DNA of 64,000 bases, from positions 124,001-188,000 of the forward strand of contig NZ_JOIJ01000003.1 of NCBI RefSeq assembly GCF_000719975.1, read 5' to 3'. The notes beneath the pieces were generated by a model, which was not told the origin of the DNA, did no database searches, and saw only the letters and a list, made by a program, of their open reading frames with translations. Position numbers and translations under genes: made by a program. This DNA comes from Prauserella rugosa (lineage in GTDB: Bacteria > Actinomycetota > Actinomycetes > Mycobacteriales > Pseudonocardiaceae). Numbering within the stretch: the stretch's first letter is position 1; each line of letters starts with the position of its first letter. Shown here piece after piece: positions 18,201 to 27,836 of this stretch.

Positions 18201-18485
18201 TCACCCGGGTAGCGCCAGTTGCATCAGTATGAACACAACCAACAGCAGCACCATAATTGATAGGTCCAGGCCCACGCCGCCTATCCGCACGATCGGAATA
18301 ACACGTCGCACGAGCTTGACCGGTGGGTCCGTCACTGTGTAGATGCTCTCGACCGCGACCGCAACCCCTCCCATGGGCCGCCATTCGCGGGCGAAAGCCC
18401 GTACGAGCTCGACGACGATCCGCGCCGTGAGCAAGAGCCAGAAGACAAAGAGCAGCCAATACAAGACCATCCGGACCGCATCCAC
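18201..18485 (-). CDS. yggT: YggT-family membrane protein
   Basis: 94 aa with a hydrophobic segment at each end (VLYWLLFVFWLLLTARIVV; DLSIMVLLLVVFILMQLAL) flanking the conserved TDPPVKLVRRVIPIVRIGGVGLD, the YggT family hallmark. The family is implicated in osmotic shock response and in division-cluster function in Gram-positives. It sits between sepF and wag31, as in most actinobacteria. The GTG start is 6 nt after TAGAGT, so the mRNA is probably leaderless and the gene has its own promoter within the cluster. Confidence 0.92.
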   Translation of the reverse strand: MDAVRMVLYWLLFVFWLLLTARIVVELVRAFAREWRPMGGVAVAVESIYTVTDPPVKLVRRVIPIVRIGGVGLDLSIMVLLLVVFILMQLALPG

Positions 18486-18491
18486 GCCGCC

Positions 18492-18497
18492 ACTCTA
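18492..18497 (-). promoter_or_regulatory. -10 hexamer TAGAGT for leaderless yggT
   Basis: TAGAGT on the minus strand ends 6 nt before the GTG at 18485, in the 53-nt gap after sepF. Confidence 0.45.
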
Positions 18498-18538
18498 GCC
18501 ACAAGCGGCGCACTTGTCGGCCACCGGGATACGCCGAG

Positions 18539-19264
18539 TCAGCGCCGGAGGAACAAACTGCCCTCGGCGATGCGCCTGCGGTCCTCGGCCGAGACGTCGA
18601 CATCCGGTGGTGAGAGCAAGAACACCTTGTTGGTCACGCGGTCCATCGAGCCGCGCAGAGCGAACGCCAGACCGGCGGCGAAGTCGACGACCCGCTTGGC
18701 GTCCGCATTGTCCATTTCGGTCAGATTGATGATCACGGGCGTGCCGTCGCGGTACGCCTCGCCGATCTCCCGTGCCTCGGTGTAGCTCGTCGGGTGCAGC
18801 GTGCGGATCCGGCTGAGCGGGTCCCGGCCTGCCGCGTTCTGCCGCGTGGGCGGCTCCGGCGCGGGCCGCAGCCGGGTCACGGGCTCGGGCTGCCGGTCGA
18901 CGGCGAGCGCGCCGTGCACCGAGGCTTCCGACGACCCGGACGCCGCCGGAGCCGGGGACACGGGCCGCCGGGTCCGCGCCGGTTCGGGCTCGTCGAACTC
19001 GTCCATCACGTGATACCGCGACCGCCCCCTGCGGGGCGGCTCGTCGTAGTCGGCGTCGCGGTAATCGGCCCGATCGGCACGGTCGCCGCGTTCGACACGT
19101 TCGTAGCCGTCGTACGCGTAGCCTTCGTAGCCGTCGTAGTCCTCGAACGAGTCGTACGGGTCACGGCCGCCGTCGGAGTAGCCCCGCCGGTAGGCGTCGT
19201 CGTAGTAGTCGTCCTCGGCAGGGACCATTCCGAAGTAGGCCTTCAGCTTGTGCAGCGTGCTCAT
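18539..19264 (-). CDS. sepF: Cell division protein SepF
   Basis: 241 aa from the ATG at 19264 (MSTLHKLKAYFGM), the amphipathic membrane-binding helix of SepF. A Tyr/Asp-rich linker (about 20-80) and a Pro/Ala linker follow. The C-terminal SepF domain (about 155-241) reads IRTLHPTSYTEAREIGEAYRDG, then VINLTEMDNADAKRVVDFAAGL and FLLSPPDVDVSAEDRRRI. It anchors FtsZ to the membrane; in actinobacteria, which lack FtsA, it is the main anchor and binds the FtsZ C-terminal peptide. Start chosen by family N-terminus and GGGAGAGGC RBS; an upstream in-frame ATG adds 21 aa without homology. The linker is longer than in Bacillus. Confidence 0.95.
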   Translation of the reverse strand: MSTLHKLKAYFGMVPAEDDYYDDAYRRGYSDGGRDPYDSFEDYDGYEGYAYDGYERVERGDRADRADYRDADYDEPPRRGRSRYHVMDEFDEPEPARTRRPVSPAPAASGSSEASVHGALAVDRQPEPVTRLRPAPEPPTRQNAAGRDPLSRIRTLHPTSYTEAREIGEAYRDGTPVIINLTEMDNADAKRVVDFAAGLAFALRGSMDRVTNKVFLLSPPDVDVSAEDRRRIAEGSLFLRR

Positions 19265-19342
19265 GCCTCTCCCTCGCCCGCACGGTCTCGCCCCCACCCC
19301 TGACGCTGAGTCACCGACGAACGCCACTGTGGGTGAACCTCT

Positions 19343-20131
19343 CTATGGCGAGGCTAGACGTCGCCCGCCGAGCAACGCGGTTCCGACACGCACACAAGTC
19401 GAGCCGTGCGCCACGGCCTGCTCGAGATCTCCACTCATACCGGCCGAAAGTTCCGTTGCGTCGGGATGATCACGCCTCACCCTCGCGTGGGCCTCGGCGA
19501 GTCGTGCGAACGCCGGCTCGGGGTCCTGCCCCAGCGGTGCCACCGCCATGACTCCCCGCAACCGCAGCTGCTCACCCGACCGAGCGATGAGGTCGGCGAG
19601 TGCCGGCAGGTCCGGCAGCGGGCAGCCGCCGCGGCGTTCCGCCTCGTCCGGCGAGTCCAGGCTCGCCTGGATCAGCACGTCGAGGGGGCCCGACGTCTCG
19701 CCGCGGTCCCGGGCGTTGCGCACCGCCTTGGCCAGTGCTTCGGCCAGTCGCGGGGAGTCCACGGACTGCACCTCGTGGGCCCAGCGCACCACCGACCTGG
19801 CCTTGTTGCGCTGCAACCGGCCGACCATGTGCCAACGTGCCGGGGCCTCGGGGCGCAGCGCGGCCACCTCGGCCGCCTTCGGCCCGGCCTCCTGGTCCCG
19901 GTTCTCCGCCAGGTCGGTCATGCCCAGATCGGTCAGCAGTGCCGCGTCCGAGGCGGGGAAGGTCTTCGTGACGGCGACGAGGCGCACCTCGCCGGGACCG
20001 CGCCCGGCCGCGGCACAGGCGGCGTCGATGCGTGCCCGCACGGCGCGCAGGGACTCGGCGAGTTCCGCGCGTCGCTGCTCCTGGTCCGCCGGTTCGCCCG
20101 CCGGGCCCGCCGCGTTGTGGTCCACGCTCAT
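19343..20131 (-). CDS. yggS: YggS-family pyridoxal phosphate homeostasis protein
   Basis: 262 aa. A single PLP-binding TIM-barrel-like domain: the Schiff-base Lys is in VRLVAVTKTFP, WHMVGRLQRNKAR and VQSVDSPRLAEAL follow, and the phosphate-binding end is LSAGMSGDLEQAV ... VRVGTALLGGR. The family (PLPBP/PROSC) keeps PLP levels balanced and has no known catalysis. The ATG overlaps the pgeF stop (ATGA). In the family the last motif usually ends in IFG; here it reads LLG. Confidence 0.92.
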   Translation of the reverse strand: MSVDHNAAGPAGEPADQEQRRAELAESLRAVRARIDAACAAAGRGPGEVRLVAVTKTFPASDAALLTDLGMTDLAENRDQEAGPKAAEVAALRPEAPARWHMVGRLQRNKARSVVRWAHEVQSVDSPRLAEALAKAVRNARDRGETSGPLDVLIQASLDSPDEAERRGGCPLPDLPALADLIARSGEQLRLRGVMAVAPLGQDPEPAFARLAEAHARVRRDHPDATELSAGMSGDLEQAVAHGSTCVRVGTALLGGRRLASP

Positions 20132-20832
20132 GCCTCGATCCACGTCAACGCCGCCAGCCTGCCGGAGGGCTGGTCCCTGCGATGGCTGAACAGGGTCTCG
20201 TCCTCGACGGTGCACCGCGGGTCGACGCCGATCTTGCCGACGCCGAGGTCGGCGAGCTGGCGCCACAGGCCGGCGCGCAGGTCGAGCGCGGCCGTGCCCT
20301 TGGCGCTCGTGCAGCGGCTGCCCGGCAGGTGTGCCTCCACGTCGTCGGCCATGTCGGCGGGAACCTCGTAGCAGGATCCGCAGACCGACGGCCCGAGCAG
20401 CGCCTCGGTGCGCGAGGGTTCGGCGCCCACCGAGCGCATCGCCTCGATCGCGGCGGGCACGACGCCCACCCGCGCGCCCACGCGGCCCGCGTGCACGGCC
20501 GCCACGACGCCGGCCTCGGCGTCGCCGAGCAGCACCGGTACGCAGTCGGCCACGAGGACGACGGGCACCACGCCCGGGGTTGCGGTGACGAGCGCGTCGG
20601 TCGCCTCGGCGGGTTCGGTCTCAGTGCCGTCGACGATCGTCGCGGTCCGGCCGTGGACCTGTTCCATCCACGCGAGGCGATCCTCCGTGAGCCCGAGTTC
20701 GGTGGCCAGCCGCGCGCGGTTGGCGCGCACGGCCTCCGGATCGTCCCCGACGTGCAGGCCGAGGTTGAACGAGTCGTAGGGCGGCCGGGAGAACCCGCCG
20801 GCCCTCGTCGTGATCACGCGCCGGATGCGCAC
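20128..20832 (-). CDS. pgeF: YfiH/PgeF laccase-domain protein (peptidoglycan editing factor / purine nucleoside phosphorylase)
   Basis: 234 aa from the GTG at 20832 (VRIRRVITTRAGGFS). The metal-site residues of the family are present: His in MEQVHGR, Cys in VADCVPVLL, and His in AAVHAGRVGA. The usual HAGWRG reads HAGRVG, so the Trp is lost. Family members remove mis-incorporated residues from muropeptide precursors (E. coli YfiH) or act as purine nucleoside phosphorylases (LACC1). Its place next to ftsZ and the mur genes favours wall quality control. RBS-like AAAGGGG is upstream, and a hairpin (20942-20993) separates it from ftsZ. Confidence 0.92.
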   Translation of the reverse strand: MRIRRVITTRAGGFSRPPYDSFNLGLHVGDDPEAVRANRARLATELGLTEDRLAWMEQVHGRTATIVDGTETEPAEATDALVTATPGVVPVVLVADCVPVLLGDAEAGVVAAVHAGRVGARVGVVPAAIEAMRSVGAEPSRTEALLGPSVCGSCYEVPADMADDVEAHLPGSRCTSAKGTAALDLRAGLWRQLADLGVGKIGVDPRCTVEDETLFSHRRDQPSGRLAALTWIEA

Positions 20833-20941
20833 GGATGTGGCCCCTTTCCCTCGGAGCGTTCGGCCGGACGAGCACCTCGAGCTTAAGCCGTGTCCCGTGG
20901 GCACCGTCCGTCCCGTGCCGCGTGCGGCACCGGACGCGGCA

Positions 20942-20993
20942 CACGAGGAGGGCCACCGTGTCCGGAAGTCCGGAGACGGTGGCCCTCGTCGTG
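20942..20993 (-). terminator. ftsZ terminator hairpin
   Basis: 11-bp perfect arms AGGGCCACCGT / ACGGTGGCCCT with a second inner stem TCCGG/CCGGA lie about 40 nt past the ftsZ stop. No U-tract. It marks an end of transcription, or a partial read-through point, inside the cluster. Confidence 0.75.
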
Positions 20994-21031
20994 TTCTGGT
21001 GTGTCGGTGTTCTGGTGCTTCGGTGCCGGGC

Positions 21032-22483
21032 TCAGCGCCGCATGAACGGGGGCACGTCGACCTCGTCGTCGGCCGGGTCCTCGGTCACCGGCTGGGTGCC
21101 GCCGGGCAGTCCGGTCTGCGGCCGGGGTGCCGACGGCTGAGCCTGTTGTGCCGGCTGCTGGGCCTGGTGCGGCGACGGCTGAGTCGGCTGCGAGGACGTC
21201 GACCCGGTCACCGGCGGCTGGGGTCGGGTCTGTGCCGACTGCTGCGTGCTCGGCACGGGCTGCGCCCCGGCCTGCTGCACGGGCGCGTGCCCGTTGCCGG
21301 CCCTCGCGGCCGCCTGGTTGCTGTCCCCCGCGGGGCCTGCACCGCCCTGAGCCGATGCCGAGCCGTTGCCCTGCGCGGGGGCCTGAGCCTGCGCGGTGCC
21401 GTTGCCGTTGCCGGTGCCGTTGCCGTTGCCCTGGGCGCCGCCTGCGGGCGCCGAACCGCCGACCTGGCCCGCCTCGGCGGTCGCCGTCGACCCGTTGGAC
21501 GTCAGCGTGCCCGGATCCAGCTTCTTGTGGGTCGGCGTGCCCGCGTCGAACCCGGCGGCGATCACCGTCACGCGGACCTCGTCACCGAGCGAGTCGTCGA
21601 TGATGGTTCCGAAGATGATGTTCGCCTCGGGGTGCGCGGACTCCTGGACCAGCGACGCCGCCTCGTTGATCTCGAACAGGCCCAGGTCGGACCCGCCCGC
21701 GATCGACAGCAGCGCCCCGTGCGCACCGTCCATGGACGCCTCGAGCAGCGGTGAGTTGATCGCCTTCTCCGCGGCCTGCACGGCGCGACCCTCGCCACGC
21801 GCCGAGCCGATGCCCATGAGTGCGCTGCCCGCTCCCGACATCACGCTCTTGACGTCGGCGAAGTCGAGGTTGATCAGACCCGGCGTGGTGATCAGGTCGG
21901 TGATGCCCTGGACACCGGACAGCAGTACCTCGTCGGCCGAACGGAACGCGTCCATCAGCGAGACACCGATGTCACCGAGCTGGAGCAGTCGGTCGTTGGG
22001 GATGACGATGAGCGTGTCGCACTCGTTGCGCAGCTCCTGGATCCCGTCCTCGGCCTGCTTGCCGCGGCGCTTGCCCTCGAACGAGAACGGCCGCGTGACC
22101 ACACCGATCGTCAGGGCGCCCAGTTTGCGCGCGATCTGGGCCACGACCGGAGCGCCACCGGTACCCGTGCCACCGCCCTCGCCCGCGGTCACGAACACCA
22201 TGTCGGCGCCCTTGAGGACCTCCTCGATCTCCTCGCGGTGGTCCTCGGCGGCCTGCTGGCCCACCTCGGGTGCGGCACCCGCACCCAGGCCACGGGTCAG
22301 TTCCCGGCCGATGTCGAGCTTGACGTCCGCGTCGGACATCAGCAGTGCCTGGGCGTCGGTGTTCACCGCGATGAACTCGACACCCTTGAGGCCGACCTCG
22401 ATCATGCGGTTCACGGCGTTTACGCCGCCGCCGCCGATACCGACGACCTTGATCACCGCGAGGTAATTGTGCGGGGGCGTCAT
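21032..22483 (-). CDS. ftsZ: Cell division GTPase FtsZ
   Basis: 483 aa. The GTPase domain is intact: [13 protein letters not shown], the tubulin signature GGGTGTG, and the T7 loop [11 protein letters not shown] with its catalytic Asp residues. After about residue 315 comes a long Gly/Asn/Gln/Ala/Pro linker (about 150 aa, against about 50 in E. coli) with GNGNGTGNGNGT repeats. The terminal peptide is [12 protein letters not shown], the binding site for SepF and FtsW. It polymerises into the Z-ring. ATG 22483 is chosen for the AGGAAGG RBS and the family N-terminus [15 protein letters not shown]; a 24-aa upstream extension has no homology. Terminator downstream, promoter region upstream. Confidence 0.98.
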   Translation of the reverse strand: MTPPHNYLAVIKVVGIGGGGVNAVNRMIEVGLKGVEFIAVNTDAQALLMSDADVKLDIGRELTRGLGAGAAPEVGQQAAEDHREEIEEVLKGADMVFVTAGEGGGTGTGGAPVVAQIARKLGALTIGVVTRPFSFEGKRRGKQAEDGIQELRNECDTLIVIPNDRLLQLGDIGVSLMDAFRSADEVLLSGVQGITDLITTPGLINLDFADVKSVMSGAGSALMGIGSARGEGRAVQAAEKAINSPLLEASMDGAHGALLSIAGGSDLGLFEINEAASLVQESAHPEANIIFGTIIDDSLGDEVRVTVIAAGFDAGTPTHKKLDPGTLTSNGSTATAEAGQVGGSAPAGGAQGNGNGTGNGNGTAQAQAPAQGNGSASAQGGAGPAGDSNQAAARAGNGHAPVQQAGAQPVPSTQQSAQTRPQPPVTGSTSSQPTQPSPHQAQQPAQQAQPSAPRPQTGLPGGTQPVTEDPADDEVDVPPFMRR

Positions 22484-22560
22484 CGGGTTCGCCTTCCTGA
22501 TCGTGGTGCTTGTCCCTGGCTCGCGCTGGATGTCGACTGCGGATTCCCGGAACAACCCTC

Positions 22561-22595
22561 AACCTCAAGTTGAAGGTTAGACTTATGTCAACTAC
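22561..22595 (-). promoter_or_regulatory. ftsZ promoter/operator region
   Basis: The 276-nt gap between ftsQ and ftsZ contains an AT-rich block. On the minus strand it holds TTGACA (22591-22586), TAACCT (22579-22574), and an imperfect palindrome AACCTTCAACTTGAGGTT (22578-22561). A second GAGGTTGAGGGTTG run follows. Such blocks drive developmentally regulated ftsZ transcription in streptomycetes. I cannot tell which hexamers pair. Confidence 0.55.
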
Positions 22596-22759
22596 CAACG
22601 TTGCGGTAGGACGGTAGGCATCGTGAGCGCCCGAATCCAGGCGCCACGCCGCGTGTCGCCGGGATGTTTACGCCACAATCCCGTCACCGGCCACCGGCTC
22701 CCGTCCCGGGACCGCTTGCCGTGTAAGGGAATTCGCCTTTCCTGCCGAAGGACCCCGTC

Positions 22760-23626
22760 TCAGGACACCGTGGGCAGCTCGGGACTCGACACGTCGTAGG
22801 TCTTGCCCTTGCGGGTCATGAGCGCACCGAGGACCTGTGCCTTGCGTTCGCTGTCCTCGGCGTTGCCCCAGCGCACCGTCTTGCCCGAGCGCAGGGTGAA
22901 CTCGACGCTGCCGGGCGTGTCGGCCCTCCACCGCGTCACCTTGTCGGCCAGGTCCTCCGGCAACGCCTTGCGGACCTCGATCACCGCACGGGTCTCCGGA
23001 TTGTCCGGGGCCACTTCGGACAGTGAGAACTCGGGAAGTCCCTTGGGGCGCTCGGAAACCTGCTTGTACACCACGCCGCCGACGTCCACGAGATACAGCG
23101 TCGAACCGGTGTCGTAGATCCCGACCGGCGTGCGTTCGGTAACCGCGATCTCGATCGTCGACGGCCAGGAGCGGGACACGTCCACGGTGGCGATTCCGGG
23201 GATCTCGGCGACCCGCTCGGCGATGGCGTCGGTGTCGACGCGCAACATCGCCCGCCGTTCCGGCACCTGCGCGGCCGTGCGGATCTGACCCGCGGGCACG
23301 TCGCCCGCCCCGACGACCTCGACCGAGCGCACCCCGAGCAGCGAGGTGAACAGCAGGACGTAGGCGATCCCGAGCACGGTCAGCACGCTGAGGACGGCGA
23401 TCCAGCGGCGTCGCAGCGCCCTGCCACGGGAGACCACGTCCCCCTTCGGCACGCCGTTCCGCGCTCCCCTGCCGCCCCCGCGCACGGATCGCAGCAGACC
23501 GGAGAGCCGGGACGACCCGGAACGTGCGGCGGACCCGCCCGCACGGCCACGCCCGCCGCGCTGCAACGCACGCTCGGCGGGACGGCCGCCACGGCGATCA
23601 CCGCGTCCCGGTCTCGTCGTCGTCAT
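22760..23626 (-). CDS. ftsQ: Cell division protein FtsQ
   Basis: 288 aa. The cytoplasmic N-terminus (1-72) is strongly Arg/Gly-rich. One membrane helix (WIAVLSVLTVLGIAYVLLF) is followed by a POTRA domain (VRSVEVVGAGDVPAGQIRTAA ... VDTDAIAERVAEIPGIATVDV) and the FtsQ beta domain (SWPSTIEIAVTERTPVGIY). It links FtsB/FtsL to FtsW/FtsI in the divisome and regulates septal synthesis. It lies between murC (91-nt gap) and ftsZ. No strong RBS is visible before the ATG. Confidence 0.93.
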   Translation of the reverse strand: MTTTRPGRGDRRGGRPAERALQRGGRGRAGGSAARSGSSRLSGLLRSVRGGGRGARNGVPKGDVVSRGRALRRRWIAVLSVLTVLGIAYVLLFTSLLGVRSVEVVGAGDVPAGQIRTAAQVPERRAMLRVDTDAIAERVAEIPGIATVDVSRSWPSTIEIAVTERTPVGIYDTGSTLYLVDVGGVVYKQVSERPKGLPEFSLSEVAPDNPETRAVIEVRKALPEDLADKVTRWRADTPGSVEFTLRSGKTVRWGNAEDSERKAQVLGALMTRKGKTYDVSSPELPTVS

Positions 23627-23717
23627 GTCCGTGTCCGTTCCCGCTCCGTCCGTGTCTTCCGTCCGTCCGTGTCTGCTGCCGGCGGTGCGTGTCCCTGCCG
23701 CGTGTGCGGCCGGTTCG

Positions 23718-25178
23718 TCAGGCTCGGCGCCGGTCCAGTTCGGCGAGGATCTCCGGGCCGAGCTGGGTGACGTCGCCCGCCCCCATCGTCACGAGCAGGT
23801 CGCCCGGCTCGACGAGGTCGGCCGCGAGCGTCGCCGCCCGGTCGAACGCCGGTTCGTAGTGCACCCTGGCTCCGGTGATCCGCTCGGCGATGAGCTCGCC
23901 GCTGACGCCCGGTTTCGGCTCCTCGCGGGCTCCGTACACGTCGAGCAGGATGACCTCGTCCGCCAGGCCGAGTGCCGTGGCGAACTCGTCGGCGAACGCT
24001 TCGGTGCGGGAGTACAGGTGCGGCTGGAACACCACCACGACCCGGCCGCCCGCCGCGGCGTGCCGCACGGCCCGCAGTTGGGCGTCGACCTCGGTCGGAT
24101 GGTGGGCGTAGTCGTCGTAGACCCGCACGTCGCCCGCCCTGCCCTTGAACTCGAAACGCCTGCGCACCCCGCCGAACACGGCGAGACCGGCCAGCAGACC
24201 CTCCAACGGCGCGCCGAGCTCCAGACCGGCCAGCAGTGCGGCGACCGCGTTGAGCGCCATGTGCTCACCCGGCACCGTCACGCGCACCTCGAGCTCGTCG
24301 CCACCGAGTGCCAGGCGGACCGTGCCGCCCTCGTCGGCGGGCTCGTACGCCACGACGCGGGCATCCCGCTCCCCCGTCGCGGAGCGTCCGTACCGCAGCA
24401 CACGCACGCCCGCCTGCTCGGCGCGGGCGGCGAGTTCGGCCGCCGCGGCGTCGTCGGCGCACACCACGAGCGCGCCGCCCGGAGCGATCCGGTCGACGAA
24501 CTCGGTGAACACCGACACGTACGCCTCGACAGTGCCGTGGTGGTCGAGGTGGTCGGGTTCGACGTTGGTCACGACCGCGACGTCCGGCGTGTAGCTCAGG
24601 AACGACCCGTCGCTCTCGTCGGCCTCGGCGACGAACAGCCCGCCCTCGCCGTGGTGGGCGTTCGCACCGGACTCGTTGAGGTCACCCCCGATGGCGAACG
24701 ACGGGTCGAGCCTGCAGTGCTGCAGTGCCACGGTGAGCATGGACGTGGTCGAGGTCTTGCCGTGCGTGCCCGCGATACAGGCCACCCGGTGACCCTCCAT
24801 CAGTGCGGCGAGCGCCTCGGCACGGTGCAGCACCGGGATGCCGCGGGCCCGCGCCGCCGCGAGCTCCGCGTTGTCCTCGCGGATGGCGGTGGACACCACC
24901 ACGGCCGTGGGCTCGCCGCCGCTGAGTTCGAGGTTCTCCGCGGCCTGCCCCACAGCGAGGTGGGCGCCCTGCGCCCTGAGGGTGAGGAACGCCCGCGATT
25001 CCTTGGCATCCGAGCCGGACACCTCGGCGCCGCGCGCGAGCAGGATGCGGGCGATCCCACTCATGCCCGCGCCGCCGATGCCGATCAGGTGCGCGCGCCC
25101 GAGGATCTCGGGCAGCTCGGCCGTCGCCGCCACCGGTGTGCCGATCATCTCAACCGCCTCGGACGTTTCCGTCGCCAT
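23718..25178 (-). CDS. murC: UDP-N-acetylmuramate-L-alanine ligase
   Basis: 486 aa. The Rossmann-like UDP-binding start is [16 protein letters not shown], the Mur-ligase ATP loop is [13 protein letters not shown], and [13 protein letters not shown] and [11 protein letters not shown] follow in the central and C-terminal domains. It adds L-Ala to UDP-MurNAc in the cytoplasm, the first stem-peptide residue. ATG 25178 has GGAGG 9 nt upstream and overlaps murG by 29 nt. ATG 25148, just after the murG stop, is the alternative. Confidence 0.97.
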   Translation of the reverse strand: MATETSEAVEMIGTPVAATAELPEILGRAHLIGIGGAGMSGIARILLARGAEVSGSDAKESRAFLTLRAQGAHLAVGQAAENLELSGGEPTAVVVSTAIREDNAELAAARARGIPVLHRAEALAALMEGHRVACIAGTHGKTSTTSMLTVALQHCRLDPSFAIGGDLNESGANAHHGEGGLFVAEADESDGSFLSYTPDVAVVTNVEPDHLDHHGTVEAYVSVFTEFVDRIAPGGALVVCADDAAAAELAARAEQAGVRVLRYGRSATGERDARVVAYEPADEGGTVRLALGGDELEVRVTVPGEHMALNAVAALLAGLELGAPLEGLLAGLAVFGGVRRRFEFKGRAGDVRVYDDYAHHPTEVDAQLRAVRHAAAGGRVVVVFQPHLYSRTEAFADEFATALGLADEVILLDVYGAREEPKPGVSGELIAERITGARVHYEPAFDRAATLAADLVEPGDLLVTMGAGDVTQLGPEILAELDRRRA

Positions 25179-26298
25179 GTCCGCCAGCCTCCAGAACCAT
25201 CCGGGCCAATGTCTCGTCCGCTTCGCCGTGGCCGAGGCCGACGGCTGCCGCGCTCATCTTCGCGAGCCGCTCGGAGTCGGCAGCCAGCGGGACGACCCGC
25301 TCGGCCACGTACTCCGGCGTCAGTTCCTGGTCCTCGACCAGTAGTCCCGCACCGGCCCGCACGGCGGGCTCGGCGTTGAGGGCCTGTTCGCCGTTGCCGT
25401 GCGGCAGCGGTACGAACACCGCGGGCAGGCCCACCGCGGACACCTCCGCGACGGTCATCGCGCCCGACCGGCACAGCACCAGGTCGGCGGCGGCGTAGGC
25501 CAGGTCCATGCGTTCCAGGTACGGCACCGGGACGTAGGGCGGGGCGTCGGGGAACTCGCGCACCGCGACCGTGTTCTTCGGCCCGTGCGCGTGCAGGACG
25601 CCCACGCCTGCCTGCGCGAAGGCCTGCGCCGCACCCGCGACGGCCTCGTTGATCGAGCGCGCGCCCTGCGAACCGCCGAACGCCAGCACGGTCGGCGCGT
25701 CCGCGTCGAGCCCGAAGTGGGCGCGCGCCTGCGCCCGCAGAGCCGCGCGGTCCAGAGAGGTGATCGTGTGGCGAAGCGGGATACCGACGACCTCCGCCCC
25801 CGGCAGGGGCGTACCGGGCACCGCGGCAGCGACCTTCGCGGCGAACCGGGCGCCGACCTTGTTGGCGATGCCGGGATGTTTGTTGGCCTCGTGCACGACG
25901 ATCGGCACGCGTCCACGCGCCGCCAGGTAGGCGGGCAGCGACACGTAGCCACCGAAGCCCACCACGACGTCCGCGCCGACCCGGTCGAGAACCGCCCTGG
26001 TGCGTTTCACCGAGTCACGCACCTTCAGCGGAAGGCGCAGCAGTTCGGGGGTGGGCTTGCGCGGCATGGGCACGGGCGGGATGAGTTCGAGCGGGTAGCC
26101 ACGCTCGGGCACCAGGCGCGTCTCGAGACCACGCTCGGTGCCGAGTGCGACCACGGTGGCGTCCGGCCGTACCCGCATGATCGCGTCGGCCAGTGCCATC
26201 GCGGGCTCGATGTGTCCGGCCGTGCCGCCACCGGCGACCACGACGGTCGGTGCCTTGCGTGCCGGTGCCTTCTCCGCCCCGGTGTCGGGCTGGCTCAC
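25150..26298 (-). CDS. murG: UDP-GlcNAc:lipid I GlcNAc transferase
   Basis: 382 aa, GT28/GT-B fold. [19 protein letters not shown] is the acceptor-side glycine loop; [12 protein letters not shown] and [14 protein letters not shown] follow. The donor domain has [15 protein letters not shown] and [26 protein letters not shown]. It makes lipid II from lipid I at the inner membrane face. The usual HEQN reads HEAN. GTG start coupled to ftsW (GTGA overlap). Confidence 0.97.
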   Translation of the reverse strand: MSQPDTGAEKAPARKAPTVVVAGGGTAGHIEPAMALADAIMRVRPDATVVALGTERGLETRLVPERGYPLELIPPVPMPRKPTPELLRLPLKVRDSVKRTRAVLDRVGADVVVGFGGYVSLPAYLAARGRVPIVVHEANKHPGIANKVGARFAAKVAAAVPGTPLPGAEVVGIPLRHTITSLDRAALRAQARAHFGLDADAPTVLAFGGSQGARSINEAVAGAAQAFAQAGVGVLHAHGPKNTVAVREFPDAPPYVPVPYLERMDLAYAAADLVLCRSGAMTVAEVSAVGLPAVFVPLPHGNGEQALNAEPAVRAGAGLLVEDQELTPEYVAERVVPLAADSERLAKMSAAAVGLGHGEADETLARMVLEAGGHGDGNVRGG

Positions 26299-27836
26299 CT
26301 GCGTCCTCTCCGTGTCGTTCGACTGGCTCCCGTGGACCGGTCCGGTCCCCTGCGGCGTCGGTCGCCGCGCCCGGTGTCCGTGCGGGCGCGCCGACCGTAC
26401 TCCGGTGCCGCCCTGCGCCGGTCGGGGACCGACGCGGCTCGGCCGCCCCGCGAGGCGGGCCGTCCACCGCCCTGTCCGCGTGGGCGACCGCGTGCGGCGG
26501 CTCCACCGCCGCCACGGCGGGTGGCCGCGGGCGGCCGGTACGGCTCCGGTGCGGGCAGCCGCATCAGACGGCCGAATTTACCGGGCCCCTGGGTGCGCAG
26601 TGCCGCGACCGCCTCGGGTTCGTGACGTGCGCAGTTGGCCAGCAGTCCGAGCAGCAGCATCGTCACGAGCAGCGACGTGCCACCGTAGGAGATCAATGGC
26701 AGGGTCACGCCGGTGACGGGGAGCAGTCCGACGACGTAGCCGATGTTGATGGCGGCCTGCGAGACGACGGACACGGTGAGCGTTCCGGCGACGATCCGGA
26801 TCCACGGGTCCAGGTTACGCATCGCGATCCTCAGGCCCACGAAGGTCAGCAGGCCGAACAGGCCGATGACGACGATGCAGCCGACAAAGCCCAGCTCCTC
26901 GCCCACGAGGGCGAAGATGAAGTCGTGCTGCACGTTCGGCAGGTACATCCACTTGGACTGGCCCTGGCCGAGTCCCTTCCCGAACAGACCGCCGTCGGCG
27001 AGGGCGTACAGGGCCTGGTTGGCCTGCAGGCCCTTGCCCAGTGGGTCCTCGCCGGGGTTGAGGAACGTCATGACGCGGTCGAGGCGGTAGTCGGCGATGA
27101 GCGCCAGCACCACCGACGCCGCGACACCGGCGCCGAGGATGACCGCGAAGAGCCGCTTCGGCGCACCGCCGAACCACAGCAGCGCGACCAGCACGATCCC
27201 GAGCGGGATCGTGCCGCCGAGGTCGGGCTGGGCCATCACCAGCGCGCACATGAGCAGCGCGACGGGCACCAGCGGCACCAGCAGATGCCGCCACTGGTGC
27301 AGCACGTTGTGCTTGGTCACGAGGATGTGCGCGCCCCACAGCGCCAGGACGACCTTGCCGACCTCGACCGGCTGCAGCGACACGGGCCCGAGGACGAACC
27401 AGCCCTGCGAGCCGTTCTGGTTCGAGCCCAGCGGCGTGAGCACGAGGGCGAGCAGGCCGAGCGCGACCACCATCGACGAGTTCGACCACGACCGCAGCTT
27501 CGGCAGCGGGATCCGCACTCCCGCCCAGAACACGACCGCACCGATGAGCAGGAACACGACGTGCCGTTGGAACAGCGCGTAGACGCTGGAGGCGTTGTCC
27601 GGGTCGTACGAGGAGACCGACGAGGCCGACAGCACCATCACGGTGCCGATCGCGGCCAGCAGACCGGTCACGGCGAGCATGAGGTGGAAGTCGGCGAGCG
27701 GTCGCGACAACCACGCGGTCAGTGCCGTGCGGACAGCCGTCAGACCTCGTTCGGTGCGCTTCTTCCGGCCCGTACCGGCCCCGCCGTCACCCTGCCGCGC
27801 GGAGCCGCCGGATCTCGAGTCGTCAACCGCCGTCAC
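26295..27836 (-). CDS. ftsW: SEDS-family septal peptidoglycan polymerase FtsW
   Basis: 513 aa. About ten membrane helices form the SEDS core, with family motifs [36 protein letters not shown] and [12 protein letters not shown]. It polymerises lipid II into glycan strands with its class B PBP partner. The N-terminal about 40 aa are charged. The C-terminal about 100 aa are an Arg/Gly/Pro-rich cytoplasmic tail much longer than in E. coli, probably a contact site for FtsZ or regulators. The gene overlaps murD by 14 nt and murG by 4 nt. Confidence 0.95.
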   Translation of the reverse strand: MTAVDDSRSGGSARQGDGGAGTGRKKRTERGLTAVRTALTAWLSRPLADFHLMLAVTGLLAAIGTVMVLSASSVSSYDPDNASSVYALFQRHVVFLLIGAVVFWAGVRIPLPKLRSWSNSSMVVALGLLALVLTPLGSNQNGSQGWFVLGPVSLQPVEVGKVVLALWGAHILVTKHNVLHQWRHLLVPLVPVALLMCALVMAQPDLGGTIPLGIVLVALLWFGGAPKRLFAVILGAGVAASVVLALIADYRLDRVMTFLNPGEDPLGKGLQANQALYALADGGLFGKGLGQGQSKWMYLPNVQHDFIFALVGEELGFVGCIVVIGLFGLLTFVGLRIAMRNLDPWIRIVAGTLTVSVVSQAAINIGYVVGLLPVTGVTLPLISYGGTSLLVTMLLLGLLANCARHEPEAVAALRTQGPGKFGRLMRLPAPEPYRPPAATRRGGGGAAARGRPRGQGGGRPASRGGRAASVPDRRRAAPEYGRRARTDTGRGDRRRRGPDRSTGASRTTRRGRR

